A stretch of DNA of 64,000 bases from Blastocatellia bacterium. GTDB lineage: Bacteria > Acidobacteriota > Blastocatellia > HR10 > J050. The stretch lies in contig JALSQX010000105.1 of the NCBI GenBank assembly GCA_026985075.1, positions 124,001 to 188,000 of the forward strand, in the 5' to 3' direction. The first letter of the stretch is position 1. Each line of letters begins with the position of its first letter. The notes under the pieces are model-generated. The model saw nothing but the letters and a program-made list of their open reading frames with translations. It searched no databases and was not told where the DNA came from. Made by a program: the position numbers and the translations under genes. This document shows positions 1 through 9,714 of the stretch, piece after piece.

Positions 1-867
1 CGGATCTCGGGGAAGGGGAGAGTGATTGTGTACGCGGGCTACGCCTGGCGGAGTAGCGTGAAGCTGGATGATGGGACGAGCATCAGAGAAGTCCTCCATC
101 TCTTCGATGACGGTCGAACGCTCACCGGTCGGTGGTTTCTCGCTCAACATGAAGAACTCGGAGGCGACGAGACGCTCGTTCGGCGTGGAGAGACGCCCCG
201 CATTCTGGCCGTGAACCCTCCGGCGGTGAGACGAGGGGCACCTCCCGCGACCATCCAGATATGGGGGATGAATTTTCCGCCTCACATCAGGCCGACCGAC
301 ATCAGTTTGGGGGAGGGCATCGCCATCCGAGAGATCGTTCGCTCCGATGAACGAAGCGTCGTGGTTCGGATTCGCGTCGATGAACGAACGGCCATCGGCC
401 CGAGAGAGGTGAGGGTCGGCGCTGCTGAAGCCAGGGCTCATCTCGTCGTCTACGATCACATCGACTATATCAAAATCCGTCCAGAACGAGCGCTAGCCCG
501 CATCGGCGGGACGACGGCTCCCAAGCAACTTCAGCAGTTCGAGGCCATCGCCTTCTCCAATGGTCCTGATGGTCAAAAAGAGACTGCCGATGATCTGCGT
601 ATCGGCTCGGTGAGCGTACGATGGGAAATGAAGGAATTTCCCACCGGGCTGGGAGATCGTGATGTGGAGTTTGTGGGCTCTATCGACCAGAATGGGTTGT
701 TCACTCCCGCCGATGAAGGGCCCAACCCCCGGCGCCGATATCAAACCAATAACGTCGGCGATGTCTGGATCGAAGCGTCGTTTCGGCGCTCGGATGGCCA
801 GGTGCTCAAGGCCAGGGCGTACTTGATCGTCACCGTGCCTCGATGGGTGAAACCGCCGCTCAGATGA
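1..867 (+). CDS. qhpA: Quinohemoprotein amine dehydrogenase alpha subunit, C-terminal part (5' end outside window)
   Basis: The reading frame is open back to base 1, so only about 288 C-terminal residues are visible. The dihaem cytochrome c part, with its CxxCH motifs and signal peptide, would lie upstream of the window. What is visible is beta-rich, with a WRSSVKL...GRWF stretch and an Ig-like segment (ILAVNPPAVRRG) typical of the C-terminal domains of this subunit. In the family, the alpha subunit carries the haems that accept electrons from the CTQ cofactor of the gamma subunit in the periplasm. Identification rests mainly on the neighbours: qhpD, qhpC and qhpB follow in the order known from Paracoccus (peaABCD in Pseudomonas). 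The stop codon is 26 bases before the qhpD start, which suggests one operon. The subunit assignment is firm by context and moderate by sequence alone. Confidence 0.85.
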   Translation, partial: RISGKGRVIVYAGYAWRSSVKLDDGTSIREVLHLFDDGRTLTGRWFLAQHEELGGDETLVRRGETPRILAVNPPAVRRGAPPATIQIWGMNFPPHIRPTDISLGEGIAIREIVRSDERSVVVRIRVDERTAIGPREVRVGAAEARAHLVVYDHIDYIKIRPERALARIGGTTAPKQLQQFEAIAFSNGPDGQKETADDLRIGSVSVRWEMKEFPTGLGDRDVEFVGSIDQNGLFTPADEGPNPRRRYQTNNVGDVWIEASFRRSDGQVLKARAYLIVTVPRWVKPPLR

Positions 868-893
868 GGGTCGTGACAGGGAGGACGGACGCC

Positions 894-2348
894 ATGAGCG
901 AAAACGTGATTCGATTGAGGTCCGAGAACATCCACCAGGTCACGGTGGGAGGGAAAACGTATCTGCTCGTCGTCCCGCACACAGCTCTTTTCCAACCGGA
1001 CGATGTCTCATCGGCGGTACTCGATTATTTGAAGCGGCATGGCGCGGTCCGGCGAGAAGCGCTCTTTCGCGATTTGACAAGCACTTACGGTCTGGAGGCA
1101 CTCCAGGATGTACTCGGCGAACTCGTATCGTTGGGAGTGATCGGCAATGGCCGGCAAAACGGCCACACTGCCGACGCGCTTCCCCTGGGGGATCGAGAGA
1201 CGTTAACGACGTTGGTATTGAACGTGAGCAATCGGTGTAACATGGGATGCCATTATTGCTATGGGGGTGGATTCCAGGATCTCCAATCGGGGCAGCAGAT
1301 GTCCTGGTCGGTGGCCAAAAGGAGCGTCGACGTCCTCCTCCAACGTGCAGGCTCTCACCGAAAAGTCACTCTGGTGTTTTTCGGTGGCGAGCCGCTGTTG
1401 AACTTTGAGCTCATCCAGCGCGTCGTTCTCTACGCTCGGAGACAAGCCACCGAGCGCGGGCTGTTCGTCGATTTCACCATCACGACCAACGGGACGGGAT
1501 TGACCGGAGAGGTGATCGACTTCCTCAAGCGCCATCGATTCGGCGTCACCGTGAGTCTGGATGGCCCCAAAGAGATTCACGATCGCCGTCGGGTTTTCAA
1601 GAATGGTCGCGGAACCTATGAAGTCATTCTGCCTCGCATTCGCGCCCTGTTGGACGCCTATCGTGATCGACCGATTGGGGCGAGAGTCACCCTCACCAGA
1701 GGAGTGACGGCGGTCGGTGAGATCTTCGCTCACCTCATCGATCTGGGATTCGCCGAAGTCGGTTTCTCGCCGGTGACCGCCGGGCCGAGTCAGGGCTATA
1801 CGCTCACCGAGGCCGAGCTGGAGCGTGTCTTCAACGAGTTTGAGAAACTGGCCGAGCAGTTCCTCAAGAAGGCGTTGAACGATGAGTATCTCGGTTTTTC
1901 GAATTTGAGCCAGATCATCACTGACTTCGCCCGGGGAACGAGTAAAACCCTCCCCTGTGGAGCGGGCCTGGGATTATTGGATGTTGATCACAACGGGGAC
2001 ATCTATCTTTGCCATCGATTCGCTGGGACGCCGGGCGCCGCTCCTCTGGGGAACGTCGGAAACGGAGGTCCTTCTTTCGTTCGCATCCGAACGTTTTTGA
2101 ACGCTGCTCGGACCGCGCGTCAAACGGCATGTCATCAATGTTGGATTCGGAGGATGTGCGCTGGTGGTTGCTATCACGAAGCATTGAGCAGATATGGGGA
2201 TCCCTTCCATCCGAATCTGCACTATTGTGATCTGTTGCGACAATGGATGGAGACGGGGTTGCGCATCTATCTGGAAATCATGCAGAAGAATCCCGGTTTC
2301 ATACGCAAATATCTGGAACCGAGGCGAGTCGATTATGAAACACTTTGA
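894..2348 (+). CDS. qhpD: Radical SAM/SPASM maturase of quinohemoprotein amine dehydrogenase gamma subunit
   Basis: This protein of 484 residues is expected to install the intrapeptidyl Cys-to-Glu/Asp thioether bridges in QhpC, using S-adenosylmethionine and iron-sulfur clusters in the cytoplasm. A CxxxCxxC radical-SAM motif is visible ([12 protein letters not shown], about residues 124-135). The region before it resembles a peptide-recognition domain. A SPASM-type cysteine-rich C terminus follows (CGAG..., [19 protein letters not shown], then HYC). I start at ATG 894 because AGGGAGGA at 878-885 lies about 8 bases upstream; an in-frame ATG at 843 would run into the end of qhpA. The gene overlaps the start of qhpC by 14 bases, which suggests translational coupling of the maturase and its substrate. 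Related maturases of sactipeptides and of other quinone cofactors share this layout, but the adjacent QhpC makes the specific role secure. Confidence 0.93.
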   Translation: MSENVIRLRSENIHQVTVGGKTYLLVVPHTALFQPDDVSSAVLDYLKRHGAVRREALFRDLTSTYGLEALQDVLGELVSLGVIGNGRQNGHTADALPLGDRETLTTLVLNVSNRCNMGCHYCYGGGFQDLQSGQQMSWSVAKRSVDVLLQRAGSHRKVTLVFFGGEPLLNFELIQRVVLYARRQATERGLFVDFTITTNGTGLTGEVIDFLKRHRFGVTVSLDGPKEIHDRRRVFKNGRGTYEVILPRIRALLDAYRDRPIGARVTLTRGVTAVGEIFAHLIDLGFAEVGFSPVTAGPSQGYTLTEAELERVFNEFEKLAEQFLKKALNDEYLGFSNLSQIITDFARGTSKTLPCGAGLGLLDVDHNGDIYLCHRFAGTPGAAPLGNVGNGGPSFVRIRTFLNAARTARQTACHQCWIRRMCAGGCYHEALSRYGDPFHPNLHYCDLLRQWMETGLRIYLEIMQKNPGFIRKYLEPRRVDYETL

Positions 2349-2667
2349 TCCTGTCAATGAGAAAGCCAAGAAGATGGCTGCTTCGCTCTCGGACGATGAG
2401 ACGCTCGACGTCGTTGGCATGCAACAGCCTCTGGGGTGTGCGGCGACGTTCGATCCCGGCTGGGAGGTTGATCCCTTCGGCGGCGTGAACAACCTGTGTC
2501 AGCCGATGGAATCCGATCTTTACGGCTGCTCAGATCCCTGTTGGTGGCCGGCTCAGTTGCCCGATACCTTGAACACATATCCGAGTTGGAGTGATCAGTG
2601 CGCTGCCGTCATCCAGGACTGGCGGAAACTGGATACCGTGTTCCCCGAAATCGACTCCGATCGCTGA
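2335..2667 (+). CDS. qhpC: Quinohemoprotein amine dehydrogenase gamma subunit (CTQ-bearing, thioether cross-linked)
   Basis: This small catalytic subunit has 110 residues. ATG 2335 gives [14 protein letters not shown], a leader of 28 residues ending at Gly28, the length removed by the protease QhpE in Paracoccus. With mature numbering offset by 28, all known modification sites are present: Cys35-Glu44, Cys55-Asp61 and Cys69-Asp77 thioethers, and Cys65-Trp71 for cysteine tryptophylquinone, inside [12 protein letters not shown]. Asp61 corresponds to the catalytic base. An additional Cys89 lies near the C terminus; I do not recall it in the characterised enzymes. In the family the subunit oxidises primary amines in the periplasm and passes electrons to the alpha-subunit haems. 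The leader has no classical signal peptide; export in the family uses a dedicated ABC transporter (QhpF), which is not in this window. Confidence 0.95.
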   Translation: MKHFDPVNEKAKKMAASLSDDETLDVVGMQQPLGCAATFDPGWEVDPFGGVNNLCQPMESDLYGCSDPCWWPAQLPDTLNTYPSWSDQCAAVIQDWRKLDTVFPEIDSDR

Positions 2668-2738
2668 TCGGGGGAGCCATGGGGAGTGGAGATGCACCGA
2701 GGGTCTCTCGCGATGGAAGATGAGGAGGGATGAGAACG

Positions 2739-3815
2739 ATGAACCGTTCGTTAAGCCCGTTGGTTGTGGTCTCAATCTTTCTCGCCAGTACATTCTTCCC
2801 GTCTCTGCGAGTCGAAGCGGCGGGTGGCGATTGGATTATTGCCGCCAGCCATCCGAACCTCGTCTACGTCATCGATGGGACCACCGATGAGATCGTCCGA
2901 GAAATTCCCCTGTCAGGTCCCGGCTATCCCTATCAGATTGCCATCGATCCTCCGCGAAGGCGGGCCTATGTGATCACCAACAAGTGGGAGAGCATCGCCA
3001 TCGTGGATCTGGACGCCGGGCGAGAGATTGGCACGATCGAACTCTCGCACGGAGCGGAGAGAGTCAAAGCCATGGCCCTGGCGGTCCATCCGAGCGGCGA
3101 GCGGCTGTATGTCTACGAAGCTCCCACGCGGTTGGGCCTGGACCGCCTGGAGGTTCAACCAACCCGCCTGGAAGAGTTCGAGCTGTCCACCAAGAAGTCG
3201 TTGCGGACCATCATGATGCCCCGGCAAGTCACCATTCTCGCCTTCGCGCCGGATGGAGGGAAGCTCTACGCGTTCGCCCAGGACGCTTATGTTATCGATC
3301 TCCAGCGAGGACGCGTCACAGAGACGATCCCACTGAAGCACGTCGGCATCACCGGGTGGGGGGAACCCGATATTCTCAGCGTCTGGCCGAACGATGAGCA
3401 GACGCGGGTCATCTCGCTCGTCTATAGTGTGGAGAATCGGATCAAGCCGGACGCTCCTCTTCTGGGCATCGTCAACGTCGATCTGGCGACGGGGTCAACC
3501 GAATGGATTGAACTGGAGACGGTTCACCGTATCATGTTCAGTTCGGTCATCTCACCGTCAAGGAAAAAAGCCTATGTCGTCTACACGACATTGAGTCGCG
3601 TGGATCTGGAGAAGAAGAGGTTGGAGCGAACCGTCGATCTGGATCATACATACTACGTGGTCAACATCAGCAGCGATGGAAAGAAGCTCTACATCGGTGG
3701 GGCGCAACCGGATATTGCTGTCGTCGATGCCGAGAGTCTGAAAGTGATCAAAAAGATCAAGCTCCGAGGTGATCAATCGATTGCGTCTCTGCGGGTCATG
3801 ACGATCGGGCGTTAA
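2739..3815 (+). CDS. qhpB: Quinohemoprotein amine dehydrogenase beta subunit (seven-bladed beta-propeller)
   Basis: This protein of 358 residues begins with a signal peptide (hydrophobic stretch about residues 4-26, cleavage near VEAAGG). It continues with repeated beta-propeller blades of the YVTN type: YVIDGTTDEIVREI, AIVDLDAGREIGTI, YVIDLQRGRVTETI, VDLEKKRLERTVDL and AVVDAESLKVIKKI. In the family this subunit packs against the gamma subunit and shapes the amine-binding cavity in the periplasm. I prefer ATG 2739 over ATG 2730 because the ribosome site GAGGAGGG (2722-2729) directly abuts 2730 and is well spaced for 2739. It follows qhpC by 71 bases and is the last qhp gene seen. The maturation genes qhpE, qhpF and qhpG are not in the window. 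Confidence 0.92.
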   Translation: MNRSLSPLVVVSIFLASTFFPSLRVEAAGGDWIIAASHPNLVYVIDGTTDEIVREIPLSGPGYPYQIAIDPPRRRAYVITNKWESIAIVDLDAGREIGTIELSHGAERVKAMALAVHPSGERLYVYEAPTRLGLDRLEVQPTRLEEFELSTKKSLRTIMMPRQVTILAFAPDGGKLYAFAQDAYVIDLQRGRVTETIPLKHVGITGWGEPDILSVWPNDEQTRVISLVYSVENRIKPDAPLLGIVNVDLATGSTEWIELETVHRIMFSSVISPSRKKAYVVYTTLSRVDLEKKRLERTVDLDHTYYVVNISSDGKKLYIGGAQPDIAVVDAESLKVIKKIKLRGDQSIASLRVMTIGR

Positions 3816-3997
3816 GTGGTTGGATGAGGGCCAGGTGGGAGTTGGTGGGAATCTTGCTGAATCTCGTGTGACCGCGCTCATCGGGGATGACCTCATTGAA
3901 CGCGCCCCCACTGGCTCCCACAGGGTCTCTGTATCGCCCGGCATGAAGGTCTGGGCGCGAAGATGTGCACCACAATTCTGTTCAAAGGAGGGGAACT

Positions 3998-5503
3998 ATG
4001 GGAGTCGCGAAGCCCGAGCATCACATTCATCCACAGGTGAGCCAGTTCCTGGCGGAGCCACGAAAGCTGTTAATTGGAGGACAGTGGGTCGAAGCTGCTT
4101 CTGGAAAGACGTTTCCCGTCTTCGATCCGGCGACGGGAGAGGTCCTGACGCACGTCGCCGAAGGAGATAAAGAGGACATCGACCGCGCCGTGAGAGCGGC
4201 GCGCCGAGCCTTCGAGTCCGGGCCATGGCGTCGGATGATGCCATCCGAACGCGGACGCCTCATCTGGAAACTGGCCGATCTCATTGAGGAGCACCTGGAT
4301 GAATTCGCCGAACTCGAAACGCTGGATACGGGAAAACCCATCAGCGCGGCTCGCGCCGCTGACGTTCCCTTGGCCATTGATCTCTTCCGCTATATGGCCG
4401 GTTGGGCGACCAAGATCGAAGGGAACACCATTCCTCTCTCGGTGCCCTACACGCCGGGGGCGGAGTACTTCGCCTACACGGTGCGCGAACCCGTCGGGGT
4501 CGTTGGTCAGATCATCCCCTGGAACTTTCCTCTGTTATTGGCCGCCTGGAAGCTGGGACCGGCATTAGCCACCGGCTGCACGAGCGTGTTGAAGCCGGCC
4601 GAGCAGACGCCGCTCACCGCCCTCCGACTGGGCGAGTTGATCCTTGAGGCGGGATTCCCTGAGGGCGTCGTCAACATTGTCCCCGGTTATGGTGAGACGG
4701 CGGGCGCGGCGCTGGCGGCCCATCCGGGAGTCGATAAGGTCGCCTTCACCGGCTCGACCGAGGTCGGGAAGCTCATCGTACAAGCGGCGGCCGGCAATCT
4801 CAAGAAAGTCTCACTCGAGCTGGGCGGCAAGTCGCCGAACGTGGTATTCAAAGACGCCGATCTCGATGTCGCCATCCAGGGTGCGGCCAATGCCATTTTC
4901 TTCAACACCGGCCAGGTGTGTTGTGCCGGCTCGCGGCTCTACGTCGAGCGAGCCATCTTTGACCAGGTGGTGGAGGGCGTGGCCGAACAAGCCAAGAAGC
5001 TCAAAGTGGGACCGGGACTCGATCCGAGCACGGAGATGGGACCGCTGGTTTCCGAGGAGCAACTGAATCGGGTCTGTGGCTACTTGGCATCAGGGTTTGC
5101 TGAAGGAGCCAAGGCCGTCGTCGGTGGGAACCGGTTGGGCGATAAGGGATATTTCATCGAACCGACCATCCTGGTGGATACCCGGCCGAACATGAAGATC
5201 GTTCAAGAAGAAATCTTCGGTCCGGTCGTCACCGCCATGTCATTCGAGGAGATGGATGAGCTCATCCCAGCGGCCAACGACACCATCTACGGTCTGGCCG
5301 CCGCCGTCTGGACGCGGGATCTCAGCAAAGCTCATCGCGTCGCTGCGCAGCTTCGCGCGGGCACGGTCTGGATCAACTGCTACAACATCTTCGATGCTGC
5401 GCTTCCGTTTGGCGGCTATAAGCAATCGGGATGGGGACGTGAAATGGGACATGATGTGTTGGAGTTGTACACCGAGGTGAAGGCCGTCTGTGCCCGGTTG
5501 TGA
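3998..5503 (+). CDS. NAD(P)-dependent aldehyde dehydrogenase
   Basis: A full-length class 1/2-type aldehyde dehydrogenase of 501 residues. It shows IIPWNFPLL of the Rossmann/active-site region, FTGSTEVGK for cofactor binding, the general-base glutamate in SLELGGKSPNVVF (about residue 274), the catalytic cysteine in NTGQVCCAGSR (about residue 307) and the EEIFGPVV motif. It oxidises aldehydes to carboxylic acids. ATG 3998 has AAGGAGGGG at 3985-3993; the further upstream ATG at 3965 lacks such a site. Its place directly after the amine dehydrogenase genes, on the same strand, suggests it removes the aldehyde released by amine oxidation. The exact chain length of the substrate cannot be read from the sequence. 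The 182 bases before it contain complementary GTGGGAG and CTCCCAC stretches, but I see no clear promoter. Confidence 0.93.
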   Translation: MGVAKPEHHIHPQVSQFLAEPRKLLIGGQWVEAASGKTFPVFDPATGEVLTHVAEGDKEDIDRAVRAARRAFESGPWRRMMPSERGRLIWKLADLIEEHLDEFAELETLDTGKPISAARAADVPLAIDLFRYMAGWATKIEGNTIPLSVPYTPGAEYFAYTVREPVGVVGQIIPWNFPLLLAAWKLGPALATGCTSVLKPAEQTPLTALRLGELILEAGFPEGVVNIVPGYGETAGAALAAHPGVDKVAFTGSTEVGKLIVQAAAGNLKKVSLELGGKSPNVVFKDADLDVAIQGAANAIFFNTGQVCCAGSRLYVERAIFDQVVEGVAEQAKKLKVGPGLDPSTEMGPLVSEEQLNRVCGYLASGFAEGAKAVVGGNRLGDKGYFIEPTILVDTRPNMKIVQEEIFGPVVTAMSFEEMDELIPAANDTIYGLAAAVWTRDLSKAHRVAAQLRAGTVWINCYNIFDAALPFGGYKQSGWGREMGHDVLELYTEVKAVCARL

Positions 5504-5748
5504 GTGTTCCGGATGGGTCATTTCGGCGACCACACTTCGCGGAGATGTTCGTTGTCCACGCGCGTCTGCCCTCCGATTGAGCGGCAGGTCCAGAGATGGC
5601 GTCTTCGAGTGAATGGGCTGTGCCGGCTGCTGGCCGAGCGATCGACGCAGTGAGGGAATATCCTCGCCAGCGCGGAAGTACCCATTGCGGTTCCATGTTG
5701 AGAAAAGTGGGCGAACTCGGCAATAATGCATCTTCGGAGGTGTGGGGA

Positions 5749-7452
5749 ATGACGATGAAAAGCTATGCCTGCGAAGGTTCTCAGACGCCGCTATGGGGGA
5801 TGACCATTGGCGAGGTTCTCCAGAGGACGGCAGGACGTCATCCGGAGAATGAGGCTCTGGTGGTCAGGCACCAAGGTGTCCGCTATACGTATCGGGAGTT
5901 TCAAGAGATCGTCCGTCGAGTGGCTCGAGGGTTGATGGCGCTCGGCGTAGAGAAGGGCGATCGCGTCGCCATTTGGGCCACGAATTATGCCGAGTGGGTG
6001 ATCACGCAGTTTGCCACAGCTTACATTGGAGCCATTCTGGTGAACATCAATCCGGCATATCGCGTGTACGAACTCGAGTATGCGCTCAAACAATCGGAGA
6101 CGCAGACGCTCCTTCTCATCAAGGGATTTCGGGACGCCGATTATGTGTCCATGCTCTACGAAGTATGCCCGGAGGCGGGACGGGCTCAACCGGGCGAACT
6201 GAAGTCAGAGAAGCTGCCCCATCTCAGGAATCTCATTTTCATCGGGGAGGACGAAAAGCCGGTGGGCATGCTCGGTTGGGCGGACCTGCTGGCCATGGGC
6301 GATCGGGTTTCCGACGAAACGCTCGATGAACGGGCGACCTCTCTGGGATTCGATGATCCGATCAACATCCAGTATACATCGGGCACGACCGGTTTCCCCA
6401 AGGGAGCCTTGCTCACCCATCATAATATCGTCAACAATGCGCTGTTCATCGGGCAATCCATGAACGTGACGGATCGGGATCGCATCTGCATCCCGGTCCC
6501 GTTCTACCATTGTTTCGGGATGGTATTGGGCAACATGGTCTGTGTGGTCAATGGGGCGACCATGGTCATTCCGGCCGAGTATTTCGATCCTCTGGCTACT
6601 CTGGAGGCCGTCCATCAGGAGCGATGCACGGCGTTGTATGGTGTCCCCACGATGTTCATTGCCGAGCTGGAACATCCGGAATTCGAGCGCTTCGATCTCC
6701 GTTGCCTGCGAACCGGGATCATGGCGGGATCTCCTTGTCCGATCGAGTTGATGAAGAAAGTGGTCGAGCGCATGCACTGTCGTGAGATGACCATTGCCTA
6801 TGGACTGACCGAGGCCTCACCAGTGATCACACAGACCAGAGCCGAAGATCCCATCGAACTGCGCGTGACCACCGTTGGTCGCCCATTGCCCCATACAGAA
6901 GTGAAGATCATCGATCCTCAAACCGGTGGGATCGTCCCTCGTGGTGTTCAGGGCGAACTCTGCACGCGAGGCTACCTGGTGATGAAGGGGTATTACAACA
7001 ATCCGGAGGCCACTCGCGCCGCCATTGATGAGGATGGATGGCTCCATACGGGCGATTTGGCCACCATGGATGAACGGGGCTATGTCAAGATCACCGGTCG
7101 CGTCAAGGATATGATCATCCGCGGCGGAGAGAATATCTATCCTCGAGAAGTGGAAGAATTTCTCTACACGCATCCCAAGATCAGCCAGGTGCAGGTCATC
7201 GGCGTACCCGACGCCAAGTATGGAGAGGAAGTCATGGCCTGGATTCAACTCAAGCCGGGGGAGAAAGCGACCGCTGAAGAGATCCGGGAATTCTGTCGCG
7301 GCAAAATCGCCCGATACAAGATTCCCAAGTACATCAAGTTCGTGAACACCTTTCCCATGACGGTGACCGGTAAGATTCAAAAATTCAAAATGAAGGAGAT
7401 GGCCATCAAAGAACTTGGACTGGAAGATGCAGCGAGAACGGAGACGGCGTGA
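5749..7452 (+). CDS. Acyl-CoA synthetase (AMP-binding, FadD-like)
   Basis: A 567-residue member of the ANL superfamily that activates a carboxylic acid to its acyl-CoA through an acyl-adenylate. The phosphate-binding motif [14 protein letters not shown] is near residue 209, the adenylation motif appears as [10 protein letters not shown], the hinge as [19 protein letters not shown], and the C-terminal catalytic lysine as TGKIQKFKM near residue 540. ATG 5749 is chosen because GGAGG at 5736-5740 sits 8 bases upstream; the longer frame from 5596 gives an N terminus unlike the family. It resembles medium-chain or methylthiopropionate-type ligases rather than acetyl-CoA synthetase, but specificity is not decided. 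It probably takes the acid made by the upstream aldehyde dehydrogenase. Confidence 0.9.
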   Translation: MTMKSYACEGSQTPLWGMTIGEVLQRTAGRHPENEALVVRHQGVRYTYREFQEIVRRVARGLMALGVEKGDRVAIWATNYAEWVITQFATAYIGAILVNINPAYRVYELEYALKQSETQTLLLIKGFRDADYVSMLYEVCPEAGRAQPGELKSEKLPHLRNLIFIGEDEKPVGMLGWADLLAMGDRVSDETLDERATSLGFDDPINIQYTSGTTGFPKGALLTHHNIVNNALFIGQSMNVTDRDRICIPVPFYHCFGMVLGNMVCVVNGATMVIPAEYFDPLATLEAVHQERCTALYGVPTMFIAELEHPEFERFDLRCLRTGIMAGSPCPIELMKKVVERMHCREMTIAYGLTEASPVITQTRAEDPIELRVTTVGRPLPHTEVKIIDPQTGGIVPRGVQGELCTRGYLVMKGYYNNPEATRAAIDEDGWLHTGDLATMDERGYVKITGRVKDMIIRGGENIYPREVEEFLYTHPKISQVQVIGVPDAKYGEEVMAWIQLKPGEKATAEEIREFCRGKIARYKIPKYIKFVNTFPMTVTGKIQKFKMKEMAIKELGLEDAARTETA

Positions 7453-7518
7453 TCGCGATGAGCGATGCCGACGCAATGCCATCCGGAGGGGTTGAGGATG
7501 ACCGGTGAAGGACCGAAC

Positions 7519-9123
7519 ATGAAGAATTATGAAGAAACGGTTCGAACATTTCAATGGGACATTCCCGAGCGATTCAATTTCGCCTGGGACGTCGTCGATC
7601 GGTGGGCCACCGACGAGCACCGACTGGCTCTCCATTGGCTGAGCCGAGAGGGAGAGGAGAGGAAATTCACCTTTGCCGATTTCCGGAGGCTCTCCAATCG
7701 ATTCGCCAATGTGGCGCAACATCTGGGCCTGAAGAGAGGCGATGTCGTTCTGGTGATGTTACCGCGCCGTCCCGAATGGCAGGTCGTCATGCTGGGGTTG
7801 ATGAAGTTGGGGATCGTCCCCGCCCCTTGCACGACGATGCTCCGGCCGAAAGACATCGAATATCGCGCCAACCTCGCCGAGGCCAGGGCGATCATCACTG
7901 ACACGGCCAATGCCGATAAAGTGGAAGCCGTGAAAGACACCTGCCCAACCCTGGAGCATTTGATTCTGGTTGGTGGAGAACGATCCGGCTGGGTGAGCTA
8001 CGAGCAGGCGATGCGCGAGGCGGCGTCCGAGTTGGTCGGCGTGGAGAAGACCAGGAGCAGCGATCCGGCGCTCCTCTATTTCACTTCGGGCACTGTTGGC
8101 GGGCCGAAGATGGTGCTCCACAATCATGGGTATGCGCTGGCCCATCGGTTGACGGGAGAATACTGGCTCGACTTGAAGCCCTCCGACCTGCACTGGAATC
8201 TCTCGGACACGGGATGGGCCAAAGCCGCTTATAGTACGTTGTTCGGCCCATGGAATATGGGGGCGACGGTGTTCATGTTCGAGGGTGGGTTCGATCCCGA
8301 GCAGACATTACACCTCCTCCAGCAATATGGCATCACCGTCTTTTGTGCTCCACCCACCGCCTATCGCATGTTGGTGAGGGAAGACTTGCGAAAATACGCC
8401 TTTCGATTACGTCATGTGGTCAGCGCTGGCGAGCCGCTGAATCCTGAGGTCATCGCCGTGTGGCGAGAGACCACGGGCCTCTCCATTTATGATGGATATG
8501 GACAGACGGAGACGATCATTCTTGTGGCCAACTTTCCCTGTATGGAGACGAAACCGGGCTCGATGGGCAAACCGATGCCCGGACATGAAGTCGCCATCAT
8601 CGATGTGGACGGGAACGAGCTGCCCGCGGGCCAGGAAGGAGAGATCGCTGTGCGAGGGCACCCGCCGTCTCTGTTCCAAGGCTACTGGAAGAATCCCGAG
8701 CTCACCGCCCGGACGAGGCGGGGCGAGTGGTATGTGACTGGAGACCGGGCATACCGGGACGAGGAGGGGTATTTCTGGTTCGTGGGGCGGGCCGATGATG
8801 TCATCATCAGCGCCGGATATCGCATTGGTCCATTTGAGGTGGAGAGCGCGCTGGTCGAGCACCCGGCCGTCGTCGAAGCCGCGGTGGTGGCCAGTCCGGA
8901 TGAGGTTCGCGGACAGATCGTCAAAGCCTTCGTCGTGTTGAGTCCCGATGCTCAGCCGTCCGACGAGCTGGTCAAGGAACTTCAAGAACATGTGAAAAAT
9001 GTGACCGCTCCCTATAAATATCCCCGCGAGATCGAATTCGTCAAAGAGTTACCCAAAACGATCAGTGGCAAGATTCGTCGCGTGGAACTCCGGCGACGGG
9101 AATTAGAGCGAAAGAAAAAGTGA
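7519..9123 (+). CDS. Acyl-CoA synthetase, medium-chain (ACSM/MACS-like)
   Basis: A second ANL-family ligase of 534 residues, 66 bases after the first and on the same strand. It has the P-loop-like motif YFTSGTVGGPKMVLH near residue 187, the substrate motif SDTGWAKAAYSTLFGPW typical of acetyl/medium-chain acyl-CoA synthetases, YGQTET, and the catalytic lysine in TISGKIRRVELRRRE near residue 516. The likely reaction is ATP-dependent formation of a short or medium-chain acyl-CoA. ATG 7519 has GAAGGA 6 bases upstream; ATG 7498, with GGAGGGGTTGAGG before it, would add seven residues and is about equally possible. Two different ligases in one amine/aldehyde cluster suggest either a range of acid chain lengths or two separate steps. 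Confidence 0.9.
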   Translation: MKNYEETVRTFQWDIPERFNFAWDVVDRWATDEHRLALHWLSREGEERKFTFADFRRLSNRFANVAQHLGLKRGDVVLVMLPRRPEWQVVMLGLMKLGIVPAPCTTMLRPKDIEYRANLAEARAIITDTANADKVEAVKDTCPTLEHLILVGGERSGWVSYEQAMREAASELVGVEKTRSSDPALLYFTSGTVGGPKMVLHNHGYALAHRLTGEYWLDLKPSDLHWNLSDTGWAKAAYSTLFGPWNMGATVFMFEGGFDPEQTLHLLQQYGITVFCAPPTAYRMLVREDLRKYAFRLRHVVSAGEPLNPEVIAVWRETTGLSIYDGYGQTETIILVANFPCMETKPGSMGKPMPGHEVAIIDVDGNELPAGQEGEIAVRGHPPSLFQGYWKNPELTARTRRGEWYVTGDRAYRDEEGYFWFVGRADDVIISAGYRIGPFEVESALVEHPAVVEAAVVASPDEVRGQIVKAFVVLSPDAQPSDELVKELQEHVKNVTAPYKYPREIEFVKELPKTISGKIRRVELRRRELERKKK

Positions 9124-9381
9124 AGGCCGCGTCGCCTGTTCGTTTCATAAGGGCCGTTGTCTCTGTCAAAACCTGTCTTCCAGAGCGATACGCGCAAGGC
9201 TCGCTACGCTGAAGCAGAGCAGAATGGTGCGGGCGCGGCATCTTGTCGAGGGACTGTTTCATCCGCTCATTCTGCCTCGATGATCATCTCTGAATATCTA
9301 TGTCCGTCCCGCTTTTGGCTGCGAAGATTAGTGAACGATTCAGGAATGCCACGCGGATGAAGGCAGAATCGGTGGGGTCAA

Positions 9382-9451
9382 CACAGATCAACCCCGGGAG
9401 AAAATCTGTGGGCATCCCGCCGTTCGCTGTGCACATCTGTGGGCCATTCAC
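9382..9451. repeat. Palindromic intergenic repeat, copy A
   Basis: It begins CACAGATCAA and ends ATCTGTGGGCCATTCAC. It aligns with copy B (9488-9551) over its whole length, sharing CACAGATCAA, ATCCCGCC, GCTGTG and ATCTGTGGGC.ATTCAC, with a gap of 5-6 bases in the middle. Repeats of the acacagatcaacac kind are dispersed in intergenic DNA of several bacteria; whether this one is dispersed in this genome cannot be seen here. Confidence 0.7.
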
Positions 9452-9487
9452 ACAGCTCACCGATGAGCACGGAACCGGCGGGATCGC

Positions 9488-9551
9488 CACAGATCAATAA
9501 GGGATCTGCGCAAATCCCGCCTTTGGCTGTGTTGATCTGTGGGCGATTCAC
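9488..9551. repeat. Palindromic intergenic repeat, copy B
   Basis: A direct repeat of copy A. It also contains a perfect 10-base inverted repeat, CACAGATCAA at 9488-9497 and TTGATCTGTG at 9532-9541, enclosing a second short inverted pair (GGGAT and ATCCC). It could therefore fold as a REP-like hairpin. Confidence 0.7.
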
Positions 9552-9679
9552 CTTTGGCTGTGACCAGCGGCGGGCCATTCTCACCCCTCACGGACAGGAC
9601 CCGTGGTCATCCACGTCCTGATCCACAATTCCCCCAACCCGCGCCTTCCCGCCCGCTGCACCACAGGCGCCCGGGGAGA

Positions 9680-9708
9680 TTGCCTTGCTTCACACAGCCA
9701 GCTAGAAT
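9680..9708 (+). promoter_or_regulatory. Promoter of the sulfurtransferase gene, leaderless
   Basis: TTGCCT (9680-9685), a 17-base spacer, then TAGAAT (9703-9708). Only six bases separate the -10 box from ATG 9715, so transcription would start at or next to the start codon. No ribosome site is present. Confidence 0.65.
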
Positions 9709-9714
9709 CTGCCC

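Larger units (their letters stand above)
9124..9714. other. Long intergenic spacer carrying a two-copy palindromic repeat
   Basis: No convincing gene lies here; short frames on both strands lack ribosome sites and family features. The spacer contains the repeat pair listed separately (9382-9451 and 9488-9551), and its last 35 bases hold the promoter of the following sulfurtransferase gene. The composition is normal for the region. Confidence 0.6.
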
